From Amorphochlora amoebiformis (lineage: Eukaryota > Cercozoa > Chlorarachniophyceae): DNA of 64,000 nucleotides. Below, one piece after another: positions 1 to 43,505 of the stretch. Location of the stretch: positions 1,488,001 through 1,552,000 of the forward strand of contig BAAHQB010000006.1 in the NCBI GenBank assembly GCA_054601695.1, written 5' to 3'. The position numbers and the translations under genes are program-made. How positions within the stretch are numbered: position 1 is the stretch's first letter; each line of letters begins with the position of its first letter. Under the pieces are notes generated by a model. It was not told the DNA's origin. It saw nothing but the letters and a program-made list of their open reading frames with translations, and searched no databases.

Positions 1-1480
<1,480 letters not shown>

Positions 1481-1481
1481 A

Positions 1482-2340
<859 letters not shown>

Positions 2341-2437
2341 ATGTATATATATATATACATGGATGTATTTATGTATATATATGTTTATTTATAAATATAT
2401 ATACATATATATACATATACAATATAGAAAATATGAG

Positions 2438-2523
<86 letters not shown>

Positions 2524-2589
2524 ATATATAAACATTATTATGTTACTCGCAGATACATACTCATATATATATCATACTTATATATTTAT

Positions 2590-2698
2590 GTAAGGGTTTT
2601 CTTTCTCTCACCCGGGGAAAACGTACAAGCGGACTCTCACCATTCTCACTAACCCCTTACGTCTAAAAAAGGTAAATGCGGATATGTGCATACGTATG

Positions 2699-2790
<92 letters not shown>

Positions 2791-3148
2791 GTATATGTAT
2801 ATATATATATACATATATACATAATATAATATATCCCACATACAGAAGAGATGCTCTCGCACAGAGTCTAAGGCAAACCAACCTTAACCTCAAACCTAAC
2901 CTCAACTCGTCATCTGAGCTAACATTAACCCTAACCCAACCCCATTATAACCCAAATACTACCTTCATCATTCAAGAGCAATCCTCAAACTTAACAGAGG
3001 AAAAAACTATTACAAAACTCTATACCTATAATCGAAACTCAAACCCCAACACCTCTCCGACCTCAACTCTTACCTGATACCAACCTACCCTCAATTTCAC
3101 ATGAGCACATGCAACCTTCCCTGAGAACGATTTTTTTTTTCTATACAG
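2590..3148. other. Possible upstream exon of the CDC50 gene plus degenerate CCTAA-type repeat
   Basis: Positions 2595-2670 form a short non-repetitive island. Read in the phase needed by the first secure CDC50 exon, it is open for about 26 codons and ends at a good donor (AAAAAAG|gtaaat, exon end about 2671). It has no ATG, and an in-frame stop lies just upstream. It could be a 5' exon, untranslated or using a start further upstream. A TA tract follows (2701-2787), then about 2870-3080 is a degenerate array of CCTAACC-like units. Confidence 0.35.
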
Positions 3149-13421
<10,273 letters not shown>

Positions 13422-13725
13422 AATGTCAGTGTGGGTAGCTCAAATATTAATCTGTAGTGTTTTATTAGTTGCTACAAGAGTACGATGGGGCAGGCCCGAC
13501 AGAAGGCAATTTTACGGTGTTGTCGTCGAGATCAAAGAATTCGCTGTCCGGTGGCCCATGATCCACTAGATAAGTTGGAAGATTTTAACTTAGCCTTAGA
13601 CGTTCATCTAGGTTCATTGAAGTTTATATTAAATGATTAACTCTTGATAAAAAACTTCTAAGAGAGTTCACGGTGTGCACACATATGTATACACAACATT
13701 ATACAAATAAATATAAACATAGTAA

Positions 13726-13774
<49 letters not shown>

Positions 13775-13979
13775 TATCGGCACTCCACTGCCTGCTTCGC
13801 AGTACGTGTCGTTTCGATAATTCTGTAATTATCGCTCCGCGTCGTCTAGGTCGTATCACTAGTATCAGCTCTACATTATCTAGGTTATTGTGATGATGAG
13901 ATCGCTGATTACTATGCTACCCTTACTAATTATCTAGATTATTAACATATATATACATATGTATACACTTTATATATAT

Positions 13980-14038
<59 letters not shown>

Positions 14039-15007
14039 AAGTATATATACTAAGATATAGTAAGTAGTGAACCAAACTGAAACACGTATATTCATGCATG
14101 GCATTGATGTTTTATTACAAGTACGTCACACAAACTAGTTGCTGGTGATACGTAATTGAGTTCGATCACACGCACATCCTAGCATCACTAGAGTTTCACG
14201 TACTGATACGTATACTTATATGCAAAATCATTATACGCGTAAATTACGTCCTACTGTAGCTATCACTCATTGAATACGTAAACTGTAACTTCGTATATTC
14301 GTATGATGAGTACGTACGTACTAAGTACATACTAAACGAGCGCCATATTATGACTCGTATACGTACATGTATATCGTTTTTACGTACGTACATGTACATC
14401 GTTTTTACGTACGTATATGTACGTATACGTATTAGAAGTATTGCTTCTTGTAGATACACACCATCGATATCAATTAACTAGATCATATTCGTTCTGGTGT
14501 GATGCGCATTTCAGTTTACATCATAGTTACTTAGAATACTGATGTACGGTACTAGTTATAATTTATGCCTAGTCAGGCCGTGTGATCTAGTGAGATAGTA
14601 CAGAATACGTACGTATAATGAGTTCATGTCATATTATAATGTAGGCAAAATTATTGATGTTCAGTGTATATAAGGTCCCATGATATTCCGGGGTTTGACA
14701 TACTATCCCGATCATAAATTCATGATCATAATAATTGAAGTCGTTTTATATCACTGTTAATATAGTGGTGTCAAATGCCTAGTCTTATGCTCTTGTACGG
14801 TATGTACGTACATGTGAATATTAGATACATATATCTGGATGAGTCTTAGTGTAGCCGGGATGAACATTCGGATCTAGCTTACAAAAAATGCATCTACGTG
14901 TATGATTCTTCTATTCTAGTATTAGTACTGTATTATACACAGTCTAGACAGTATACAATTTAGTATCGGTACGCACACACACACACATATATATATATAC
15001 ATACTAA

Positions 15008-15060
<53 letters not shown>

Positions 15061-15073
15061 ATATATATACACG

Positions 15074-15172
<99 letters not shown>

Positions 15173-15281
15173 TATATATCCAGTACTAGATATATCTACT
15201 AGATCTAGTCTATAGAGTCTAGTGTATAATATTATGATTTACATAGATGTAGGAATATATAGAAATATATATATTATATAT

Positions 15282-15334
<53 letters not shown>

Positions 15335-15344
15335 CATATATTAT

Positions 15345-15394
<50 letters not shown>

Positions 15395-15636
15395 CACACA
15401 AATATACATATGTGTATATATGTGTATATATATAAATATATATAAATGTGTGTGTGTGTGCTTGATGTACGGCGTATATTTAAATATACATCTTGATATG
15501 CATATAATGAAGTATTCCTTAGCTTTCATAAACTTGTGATAATCGACACTGAATAATATTCCTTGATTTGACAGTGGTAGTATCCCCGCATTATGCATCC
15601 TAAACTAAACACCAAGACTATGAGCTTGATTGAAAA
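13422..15636. other. Intergenic spacer between convergent genes, CTAG-rich
   Basis: The spacer lies between the stop codons of the CDC50 gene (+) and the CobW gene (-). It contains TA/GT microsatellites (about 13725-13770, 13990-14040, 15005-15170, 15290-15390). It also has about 1.5 kb of AT-rich, non-microsatellite DNA with many CTAG tetramers and self-complementary TACGTACGTA words near 14310-14430, where a short ACGTACATGTACATCGTTTT unit is repeated. No coding frame is supported. Confidence 0.75.
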
Positions 15637-16960
15637 CTAAGCCAACAAGTTCTTCAGCCCGTTCTCGATCTCCTGCTTATCAAGATCCTTCCCAATGAAG
15701 ACCAACACGCTCTCGCGCTTCTCTCCCTCTGTCCACTCGTCTCCCTCCTCGATTTCCAGTATTTCATGGACTGTATGGAAAACAAACTTGCTGGAGCTGC
15801 CTGATGCCAACAGAAGTCCCTTTGAACGGTAAAGATTGGCGCTGCTTACGCGAAGTAGGTCTGCGATCCAATCTTGGAAGAGTTCCATGTCAATTGGTGC
15901 CTTCAACCTCACAACGAAAGAACCGATACCCTCGTCGTGATTAGTGACTCGGTCTTCTAGGAAATCCGGTGTGATCTGCATCACGCGTTCCACATTGAAC
16001 GCTTTGATGCCGAGTAGTTCTTTTGGATCCACTTTACTTCTAACCGTCTCGATAAGTTTCGCAGTTTTGTTGATTGATCGCACTCCAGACTTGACTTTCT
16101 TCAACTCCTCCTTGGAGATGAGATCAAGCTTGTTGAGCAATATAATGTCAGCGAAGGCCAGCTGCTGCCTGCACTCGTTCACGGTACCGTGCGCCTTCTT
16201 TTCAGCGAGATTTTGGACCACGAATCTGCTATCGCATACGGCCACGATTCCGTCCAGTCGAGCCTTCTGAGTGACTAGCTGGTCCATGTAAAAAGTCTGC
16301 GCGACTGGAGTGGGGTCGGCGAGACCTGTCGTCTCGACGAGAATTCCGTCTAGGTCTTTGTACGTGGCGCATAGCTTGACGATAGCTTTGATGAGATCGC
16401 CGCGCACCGTGCAGCAGACGCAGCCGTTAGAAGCCTCAACGATGCGCTCGTTTACCTTCTCACTGGATCCACCGACGAGTTTCCCATCGATGCTCTCTTC
16501 ACCGTACTCGTTCTCCACGACGGCGAGTTTCATCCCGTGCTGAACCGTGAGGATATGGTTGACCAAAGTAGTCTTTCCAGATCCCAGGAATCCAGTGATG
16601 ATCTGCGGGATTAGATGTGTCAATTTGAGAGTGGAATTAAAGAACAATGTTCATACCGAGATGCACTGATTAATCTTTTAAGTATACCGTGACAGGGAGC
16701 CGCTTAGCGTCTCTTTCGGCAAGTCGCTTTGAGTGTTCAACCTGCTCTTTAATAACGTCGTAGGTCTCTATCCACATTTGGTTGCCTGGGACAATCTCCA
16801 TAGCCTTTCTCACGCACTTCTCGGCTTCTTTATAGGCTGGGGCCAAGGAAAATCAGGGATCTTAAAACAGAGTTACTTAAATGTTAATTACCCCCAAATT
16901 CCATTAGTGCCGAGCCACGCACCCAGAGGGTTGAAGCGTAGTTATTGAGCTCCTCCTGAA

Positions 16961-17002
<42 letters not shown>

Positions 17003-17099
17003 TATATTATATCTTCATGTACATATAAATACACATATAAGTAAATGTAAATATATATATACACTATAACTTCATCTTATTTTCTATGTATAGATAAAG

Positions 17100-17151
<52 letters not shown>

Positions 17152-17642
17152 AATATATAACTATATATAAATATATATATATATGTATATATATATATAA
17201 TTATAAATATATACATATATATATACACACATATATATATATATAATATATATATATATATGTATGTATATACATATATATATATATATATATACATATA
17301 TATAAATGGAACATCTCTCATTTATGTACATACATGTATATAATTAATAATTACGTGTGTATCTATCTATATATATATTTATATATATATATAATACTAT
17401 ATACATATATATATATATATATATAATATGTGTGTTAATAATTACAAATAATTAAACTATATTCATAGATATATAAATGAGAGATGCATAAATGAGAGAT
17501 GTATCCGCTGTATATTTTACTTAAATATGTACACGTATATTTATGTACGTAAATGAACATGTATGTGTTTATATTTTTATACAGGTTATGTTAATGTATA
17601 CATTTACCTGTATATCCATATATATGTGTGTATGTATATAAA

Positions 17643-17725
<83 letters not shown>

Positions 17726-17759
17726 CGCGTGTGTGTAATACACACACACGTATGTGTAT

Positions 17760-17831
<72 letters not shown>

Positions 17832-17930
17832 AATGTGTGTATGTATCAGTACTACATGCATATGTATTAACATATGAATAAATGGAAAAAAACGAAAACT
17901 CAAGTATGACAATCTGTATACACATACACA

Positions 17931-18003
<73 letters not shown>

Positions 18004-18011
18004 ATATTATG

Positions 18012-18099
<88 letters not shown>

Positions 18100-18265
18100 G
18101 TGTATATATATAGATATATATATGTGTATATAAAAATAACATGTATGTATAGATGTCTTACACAGATATATGGCATATATAGTATTATCTATACATACAT
18201 AAATACAGATATTTGCATAATATTATATTGTTTTACTTATTTATTATACATTTCTCGAACATATA

Positions 18266-18322
<57 letters not shown>

Positions 18323-18324
18323 AC

Positions 18325-18363
<39 letters not shown>

Positions 18364-18774
18364 ATATATATATAATACATGGAGTCACGTTAACACACCT
18401 TGGAGGGTTTTTTTTCCTTGAATCGTCTCTCGAACAGCTTGAGGGCTCGGCCTGCGTCTTGGCTCGCGTCAGAGAAGTTATCGAGCTTGAAGTAAGTTAT
18501 CGCTCGGTAGTAAAGAATCAGCCAAGTCGCCCCACTGAAAGCAAAACAATAAGGGTAAATCAGATGTCACATTCAGTGATATTTCATTCTTACATATTAC
18601 CAAAAGAGTATTTGTAATCTGTACATATACCCAAAAATATATTACATATAGACACATATGTGTATAGATATACAGATTGATACATATATATTTATAATAT
18701 TAGTATGTCTGTGTATAATATTTATACATAAAAAATTAATCTCAAATTGTATTTATATATTTATTTATACACAC

Positions 18775-18816
<42 letters not shown>

Positions 18817-18859
18817 AGTATGTATGTGTGTGTGTATGTGTGTAAATAAATTTTTGTGC

Positions 18860-18924
<65 letters not shown>

Positions 18925-18986
18925 GATATATACATACATTTATATATGTACAATTTCATGTACATATATAATATGTACATAGTTAC

Positions 18987-19035
<49 letters not shown>

Positions 19036-19039
19036 GTTT

Positions 19040-19105
<66 letters not shown>

Positions 19106-19809
19106 ACAATGCATGTAAGTGTTGTACAGTTTAGGTCACAGCATTTGTTTTGCGTATACAATCACCTAATCTGCACCAGAGCCTCGTACGCGCAATTGGG
19201 ATTCTCGCGAATATCTTTTTGTTCTGGGAATCCCATATTGGTGATCGCCTTACTGAAGAAGCGCAGTGCATCCGGTAGTCTTCCTTGGTTGAAGAATTTC
19301 TGCCCCTCGCTGAACTGTTTATTCGCTTGAGTGATATCCGCTTTGACTAACCACTTCTTGTGATCATGACCTTCATGACCATGGTCATGGCCGTGACCGT
19401 GACCTCCATGACCATGCTCGTGCCCGTGCCCGTGCCCGTGCTTCTCCCCCTCTTTATGTTCCCCGCCATGCCCGTGCCCGTGCCCGTGTCCATTCTTCTC
19501 CCCCTCTTTATGTTCCCCGCTATGCCCGTGCTCGTGCCCGTGCCCATGCTTCTCCCCCTCTTTATGTTCCCCCCCGTGCCCGTGCTCGTTCCCGTGCTCG
19601 TTCCCGTGCTCGTTCCCGTGCCCGTTCCCGTGCCCATGCTTCTCCCCCTCTTTATGTTCCCCGCCATGCCCGTGCCCGTGGCCTTCCTCGTTCTCCCGGT
19701 TGTGCTTGTCGCGGTGCCCGTGTTCTTTGTGTCCCTCTTCCGATTCCACCTTTAATTTCCCATTAGCCTTGGCATGCGGCTTGGTTTTCTTTTCCGCAGA
19801 ATTCTTCAT
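15637..19809 (-). CDS. His-rich + TPR + CobW/ZNG1-type GTPase fusion (putative metallochaperone)
   Basis: CobW-family G3E GTPases hand metal ions, for example zinc in eukaryotic ZNG1, to client proteins. Exons in order: 19166-19809, 18399-18534, 16892-16955, 16688-16836, 15637-16602. All phases agree and give 652 residues. Residues 27-150 are His/Gly-rich with four copies of EHKEGEK, a likely metal-binding region. Residues about 159-331 are TPR-like helices ([20 protein letters not shown], then [19 protein letters not shown]), split over four exons. Residues 332-652 are CobW: P-loop GFLGSGKTT (335-343), metal-binding CVCC (392-395), ETTGLADP (421-428), NKLD (488-491), then a CobW C-terminal domain. 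The join KRLPVT|IITGFLG across the 16603-16687 intron gives the canonical entry into the GTPase. Eukaryotic ZNG1 is usually about 400 residues without TPRs, so the N-terminal half is extra. The start is the first in-frame ATG; the frame upstream stays open for about 45 codons and might be a spliced extension. Confidence 0.93.
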
Positions 19810-20220
19810 ATTGAGTCCTGCTGCTTCGCTGTGGTAAGAAAGCGTCAGACAAATGCTTCTCAGGAGTGCTTCCCAGGTGCCAAGTTTAGGGTTTGAACCA
19901 TGGGAAAGCTTTAAGATTCTCTGAATAGGTACAGAAGAATAAGAAGTGGGACCTGGTACGCTTGTTCATCGACGTCTTCGGGGTTAGGATGCGGGAGAAG
20001 TTTATGCGATGCCCGTCGCAATATGGATGCGTTGATTACTACCCCCCGAAATTTTTTACATCGAAGAAAGGAAAATACACATATTAAATCGATATTTGAT
20101 TCCCTTGTCAGGATATAAGATATATGATTATATCGGTAAGAGAGATATCCATTATATCTAGACTTCGACACCCGAAGAAGTAAAAGAAACCTAGTCTTTT
20201 CGGCAAATCTGGAAAGTCCG
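19810..20220. promoter_or_regulatory. Divergent intergenic region between the CobW fusion and the SCI1-like gene
   Basis: About 410 bp separate two start codons that point away from each other, so both promoters should lie here. There is no microsatellite, in contrast to the introns. On the - strand a possible short exon reading VDEQAYQ ends at CAG|gtccca, and a pyrimidine-rich stretch ending CTATTCAG follows 32 bases later, in frame with the CobW fusion. This could be a very short intron joining an N-terminal extension, or coincidence. No TATA-like element stands out. Confidence 0.5.
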
Positions 20221-36929
<16,709 letters not shown>

Positions 36930-37167
36930 ATCGCAACCTTGGTCTGTGGATATGCATCGTTGATCTGCGCATAAATATGTTATATATGTATATGTATATA
37001 TATAATATATATTATATGTATTATGTATGTATGTGTATATGTATATGTATACATATGTGTAAACGTAAATGTATACAGAATGTGTATACATGTTGAACAT
37101 CTGTGTTAGATCGTATTAATTTCATGTTTTATTATACTATTTATAATAATTCCTAAATACAATGACG

Positions 37168-37207
<40 letters not shown>

Positions 37208-37916
37208 ATGTATGATATATATATATATGTATATATAATGTATGTATACCTACGCACATACACACACACGCACAATCACACACATGTTATATACTAGAAA
37301 TATAAATGTGCTTATCATAGAAAATATGCACAGAAGATACTCAATCATTGGCCGGGCCGGGACTACTTTTTAGCAACGCGATGTTCTAAATGTTAACAAC
37401 ACTTATTTGATCATGGCAATGAAATCAAGAAACTACGAATATAATGTATATATGTAAACATATACTAGATATATTTATATTTATATACAGCATATCTAGA
37501 TATAGATCTACTTCGGCATCTCTAACAAAAATATCATATTCTACATACTGTCTACTAGATATACTGTAGATATACTAGATACTAGGATACACACCAGATC
37601 TTTTTCTACATACTGACTTGATATACTTGATATCTAGGATATACACTAGATACAACTAGACAAGCATATCAACCACAAGTCTAGAAGTAGAACATTCTAG
37701 ACATTCATGTCACATGATACGGCTGAGTCTAGTGAGTAGCTATAGATGTGTGTATGACCAGTGTACTAACTGCTTCAGCTGCAGTGCTAAGCGTTAAGCT
37801 AGTTTCAGAGGATATACACACTCTGGATACTAGATATATGCGCCTCGATACTAGTAGTTATGTCTTTCGAGTCGGGATCACCGTAGATCATGCAAATGAT
37901 GAATCGAAACTCTTGG
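36930..37916. other. Intergenic spacer between convergent genes, CTAG-rich
   Basis: The spacer separates the stop codons of the SCI1-like gene (+) and ATG2 (-). The first 350 bases are TA/GT microsatellite. From about 37480 to 37740 there are around ten CTAG tetramers in 260 bases, mostly as ACTAGATA or TCTAGA words. No coding frame is supported. Confidence 0.75.
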
Positions 37917-38410
37917 TTAGTCCTCTGAGACAATTTTATTCTCGCCTACAATATCGTCCGCGGACTTCTTGGCACCTATGAGCACTTTGCTTACACCCTC
38001 CGTTACCCCAGCCATCGACCTGTATAGATACTACAGAGATATATATGTTATAATGATAAAACTAAAAATGAAACATGTGTGGAGTATAATATTATATGTA
38101 CTACGTAATTAGATATATATGTTATAATGATAAAACTAAAAATGAAACAAATGTGGACTATAATATAATATGTACTATGTACCTATAAACATACATATTA
38201 TATCTAGTATATATGTATGTATTTATATATATACAATTTATATATATATATATATATATGTACATATATATATATATATATATATATTAAATATACAATA
38301 TAATATAGCATACATATATATATATATATATAATATATGGTATTAATCATTTGAATGACAATGTACGTGTAATGTAGCAATATTATCTGCATATACACAT
38401 ACGTTATGTA

Positions 38411-38457
<47 letters not shown>

Positions 38458-38662
38458 ACATTACATTATAAATATATGAAGAAATATATCATAAGATATA
38501 CGTGCTATATAATATATATATATATATATATATTATATTCATATTCATTTAGATACATGTGTATATTTATGTTTATGTATATACATGTATATATATATAT
38601 ATATATTTATTTATTTATGTATATATATATATATATGCATGTTTATATATACATACATATAT

Positions 38663-38697
<35 letters not shown>

Positions 38698-38709
38698 TAG
38701 ATATATAAT

Positions 38710-38740
<31 letters not shown>

Positions 38741-38869
38741 AATATATATATTTATATTACATGTATCTATGATAAATAACACACACATACACATTCATAA
38801 ATATATTATACTTACTGTATTAGACATAATGCGAAGTTAAACATAAATTTCCACTTGTATATATATATG

Positions 38870-38901
<32 letters not shown>

Positions 38902-38928
38902 TATTCATATATACATACACACATATGT

Positions 38929-38993
<65 letters not shown>

Positions 38994-40221
38994 GTATATT
39001 ATGTATATAATCCTATATACATATATATATATATATATATATGGATATAGTCATAAAAATATAAATTATATTATGTTATTTATAAAAATATTATATGTAT
39101 GTTTAGGCGTACCTGACAACTGCAGATGGAACTGCTGTAACAACACTGCTAACCGCTCCCTTATATTCACCGGCGTTGAGTCTGTCGGCAGGAACGAACA
39201 CTATTTTCCGAGCAGCATCCTTCATTCCTCCAGAGAAAGCGTCGAGTGCTTGCTGCAGTCCGTCACGAAGATCCCTCGGAGCTGCAGAGTTATCCGCGCG
39301 ATGGCTAGCAGTTCGAGAATGGTGTCTGCTCTTCTCGTCAGAATTTCTGTTCTCGTCAGCTTTCCCTCCAAATGCTCCATCAACTCGTTTTACGAGATTG
39401 TGAGTATTAACAGCGAGAGACGTGGCGACATTTATCGTTTCCAGCGTGAGTGAGTTGAGGAAAGCAAAGATGCCGTTCTTGATTCCCCGGAGCAGTCTCC
39501 CATCTCGGCGAAACTGTTCGAGCGGCATGGCAACAAGGTCAACGACCCCAGATCCGACTTTGATGATGGACCTTAACGGTTGTATCCCCGCTAGGCATCG
39601 GTGAAGCTGTTTGCCAAGGACCTCGTCAGACCAATCCTTCCCTAACTGAGCCGCGAGTGCCCCCCATCCTTTCACCGCATTAAGCGTTTTTGGAGAAAGG
39701 GATATTCTGATCTCCTCGAGGCGGAGTAGGTGTGCTAACTGAGAATACTCGCCAGCTCTCAACGCGTCGAGATCTATCCGCTTGGGTCGATAGTCTAAGC
39801 ATATCTTACATTCCTCTATCTTGAACGACTGAAGGTAAGTCTGAGGGGGAATCTTCTCATCGTCATCTGGGAGATGGGTCGAAAGGTTCGTCGAGGAGTC
39901 GAATCTCTTATGATCCGCAGCTGCGAGCCCTTTAGCAAACTTGAGGGCGAACTCAAGGGTATCCTGGTCGAGACGGAAGTGGACTGGAAGAAACTGAACA
40001 TAAACCCTAGCCTCCTGGCGCTGGGAATACCGCTTTGGATCTGGTCGAATATTTGTGAGCTTTATTCGGACCATGCTAGATCCAGACTCGCGGAGAGTGT
40101 TGGTGGGAGGGTCGTAGCTTAAAAGATGATTGCCATGAAACTCGGACGACTTTATCATGTCCTTAATATCTACATCATCGATGGTAAGTGCTATGTACGA
40201 CGCCACCTGAAAGGATATAAC

Positions 40222-40262
<41 letters not shown>

Positions 40263-40307
40263 TGTATACATTTATATATTATATATATTATATATATATA
40301 TATGTAT

Positions 40308-40359
<52 letters not shown>

Positions 40360-40541
40360 ATATGTGGTGTTTATGTTTAAATATACAGGAGAAAGAGGCA
40401 GGAGTGAAGGAGAGATACATTGGTGTTCGCAGAGCATGCATACTGATCGGGTAAATATGTGCATGACGGTTTACAGGGTGAGAAAATACAATGCAAAAAT
40501 AACGTTCATGAATATTTACGTGTAGAACATATACATGTACA

Positions 40542-40583
<42 letters not shown>

Positions 40584-40611
40584 AATTAAGCACTATATAT
40601 ATGTACATACC

Positions 40612-40665
<54 letters not shown>

Positions 40666-40757
40666 ATGGTATGTGTATATGTAGGTATTCTAACATACAA
40701 TAAGACACATAATATCCACACACATATATAATATACACAAATATTTTCATGCATACA

Positions 40758-40788
<31 letters not shown>

Positions 40789-40970
40789 AATTAATATATA
40801 TACATATATATATATGTATATGTAAACATGAAATTATTTAATCTATGTATGATATTATATATATTATATATACAGATATATATGTGTATTCTAACATGCA
40901 TTAAGAAACATATGACACACACACGTACATGAGTATACTGTCAAACATATATTTTAAAAGTATACTGTCA

Positions 40971-41001
<31 letters not shown>

Positions 41002-41134
41002 TCTAACATGCATTAAGACACATATTACGCACACACACATACATACGTATATTGTCAAAACATATATTTATATATTGCGCATGTATGTATGTATAATATC
41101 ATAAGAATATATGAATAGAATATACATGCATAAT

Positions 41135-41176
<42 letters not shown>

Positions 41177-43409
41177 GTATATATGGAATATACATGTGTG
41201 TATATGTATATATGTGTATGTGTATATATGTATATACGTGTGTGTAATATAACAAGGCGGCAAGATGGAGAGTGGAGAGAGAGAGGGGGGAATGGCGCGA
41301 GAAGGGGAGGGAGAGAAACACGAAATTAGTGTATCGAAGGTATGAGAAGCTTCTAACCCTGCTGGTGGCGGGATACGCGTTGAATATCATATGGATTCCC
41401 TAAAACATAGAAAAGAGTAATTGAGTAACAACACAAAGAGGAATGACTATTCATTGGCACTGCGAGTGGACTACCTTGGGATCGCCTTCACGACGAGAAA
41501 CAGCTGGACCCCCCAGGAGAATTTGCAACAGCTCATTCCCAGAGCGAGCGGACATGCTTGACGAGCCGGCATCCTGAGGGATCTTGGTATCGGAGCTTTT
41601 TCGATCATTGCTACTTGTTCTCGAACGTATACTCTCGTCTTCGTGGAGATTCTCCTTGCCCATCCAAGAATCCTGCACGAAGGCGTCAAGACCTCGACCC
41701 TTCTCCTCCGGAATCTCTTGTTGAATATTTACAGTCTTCAATCTAGCCGCTGCGAGGGTGACGCACCCTGTCGCGCTTATGGTACTAGTGTCCTCACGTA
41801 TTAAGTGTGGCCTTGCCTTCAGTCCGGCAAGGGGATCTCTAAGCTCGTTAACTTTCACTTTGCTATCCTCCCTTTTGGCGAAGTCCTTGCCACCATATAA
41901 ACGAGCTTGGATTTTTACACTGTGCATCTTGAATGTAAATTTTGGGCGAGGATGAGACCTTGGGGGATGCAGGCGCTTCGCCTTGTAGATGCGATCAGTC
42001 TCACTGACGAGAATGAAGTGGTTTTCCTGCAGGCTGACCGGGGCTGTCCATGATGCCTCTTGCTCTAAATCTATGCCTGTGACTCGACGTTCTACACGCT
42101 CAACGTCCCGGTCCTTCTGGAAGTAGTCTTTAACGAGGCATCTCCTATATGTCCGCTCAGCCTCCAACATAGAGTGGGGGTTTGCAGAGCTCAAGACCGC
42201 GGTTTTCGCAACGGTCTCGTCATTGAAGGCTTTTTGGTCGATATCCCCAAGAAGAGACCCCTTGTGTTGAAACGACACCTCAAACTCCTTTTCTTGTTCA
42301 ACTGGAGTGAGTTCTTCCACGATCTGCGTGCCAAGTCCGCTGAGCACGGCGCAAGAATCTGAGCACACTTCCACGCTAAGAGCTCCCCTTGTCAGCTCAA
42401 CAGTGGTGTCCGCAACGAATGGATCTGATCTTAGGAATAACCGTCGAGCATCTTCCGACTTGGGCAAGAGATGGATACACATCTTGAAAGCGTCGATGTT
42501 GACGACGCGCACAAACGACTCGTGTTCAAGATAAGCGATGAGGGAATCTCCGGGTAGGCTGCAGAGGTGTTCTGGGAGCTCGTGGGGAAGAAGATCGTCG
42601 CTTCTTCCCTCCTGAAGAGCCACTAAGCGCTTGTATGCGCACTGGATTGGCTTGGGCTTGGACGAGGACGGAGTGAGATAGCAACGTAAGTCACTTAAAT
42701 CGATAGAGATATGCAGTGCCTCAGTTTTGTCCAAGTCGCACATTCGCATGGATATCCGAGTAAAAACTAGCACCCCTCGACCAGAATTCGAAGGTGGGTT
42801 GTAGTCTAGAGCACAGTCAGTGGCATGAATGTAGAGGAACGATGTCTGATCTTTCCTGTTGATGGTAGTAATCTTCTCCTCTCGCGTTTCCCGTTGGGTT
42901 GAAGGAGCGAAGAATTTGGTCAGAAGCTCGAGCCATTGATTCAGCAGATCAATTCTTGGAGCCTCAAGGGTGACGGAGTTCAGATTCAAGGCTGTTTGAA
43001 TTTGATCCTCGCCGTTCTTAGAAGTTGAGTTCACGTGGATCAATTGGGCGATATGGCGATTGGGAACTTGCTTTCGGGTCTTTTTGCACCCGTGGTCCCC
43101 GGCCATGGTATTGAAGAGAACAGGAAGTGCCCGAATAGTTTCTCCACGGGTATCAAGCGATACAGCCAAGAGCTGGATCCGACCGAAGTCAAGAGAGAGA
43201 TAGTTAGTGTCCTCGTGGTTGAACTTCAGGAGATGAAAGGCACGAAATTTCTCCACTCTCAGCTCAAAGCCCTTTCTTGGACTGTGACGACGAGACGACA
43301 TTCTCTCCTAAGTGGGTTAAGATTCGGATTAGTAAATATATATAATAATGCCGACACTAATAATAATATTAATTTTTAATAATATTAGTAATAATGAACA
43401 TTAATAGTA

Positions 43410-43505
<96 letters not shown>

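Noticed and set aside
14244-14459. 71-residue frame in the CTAG-rich spacer
   Set aside because: Its TACGTA-rich sequence gives Tyr/Val/Arg repeats, with no splice or family support.
19360-19755. Antisense frame rich in Val/Pro and Leu/Phe over the CobW first exon
   Set aside because: It is the mirror of the His/Gly repeat codons on the other strand; the sense frame joins in phase to TPR and CobW exons.
41471-41689. Short frame overlapping the big ATG2 exon
   Set aside because: It is a shadow of ATG2 exon 41475-43307, whose frame is open for 611 codons and in phase on both sides.
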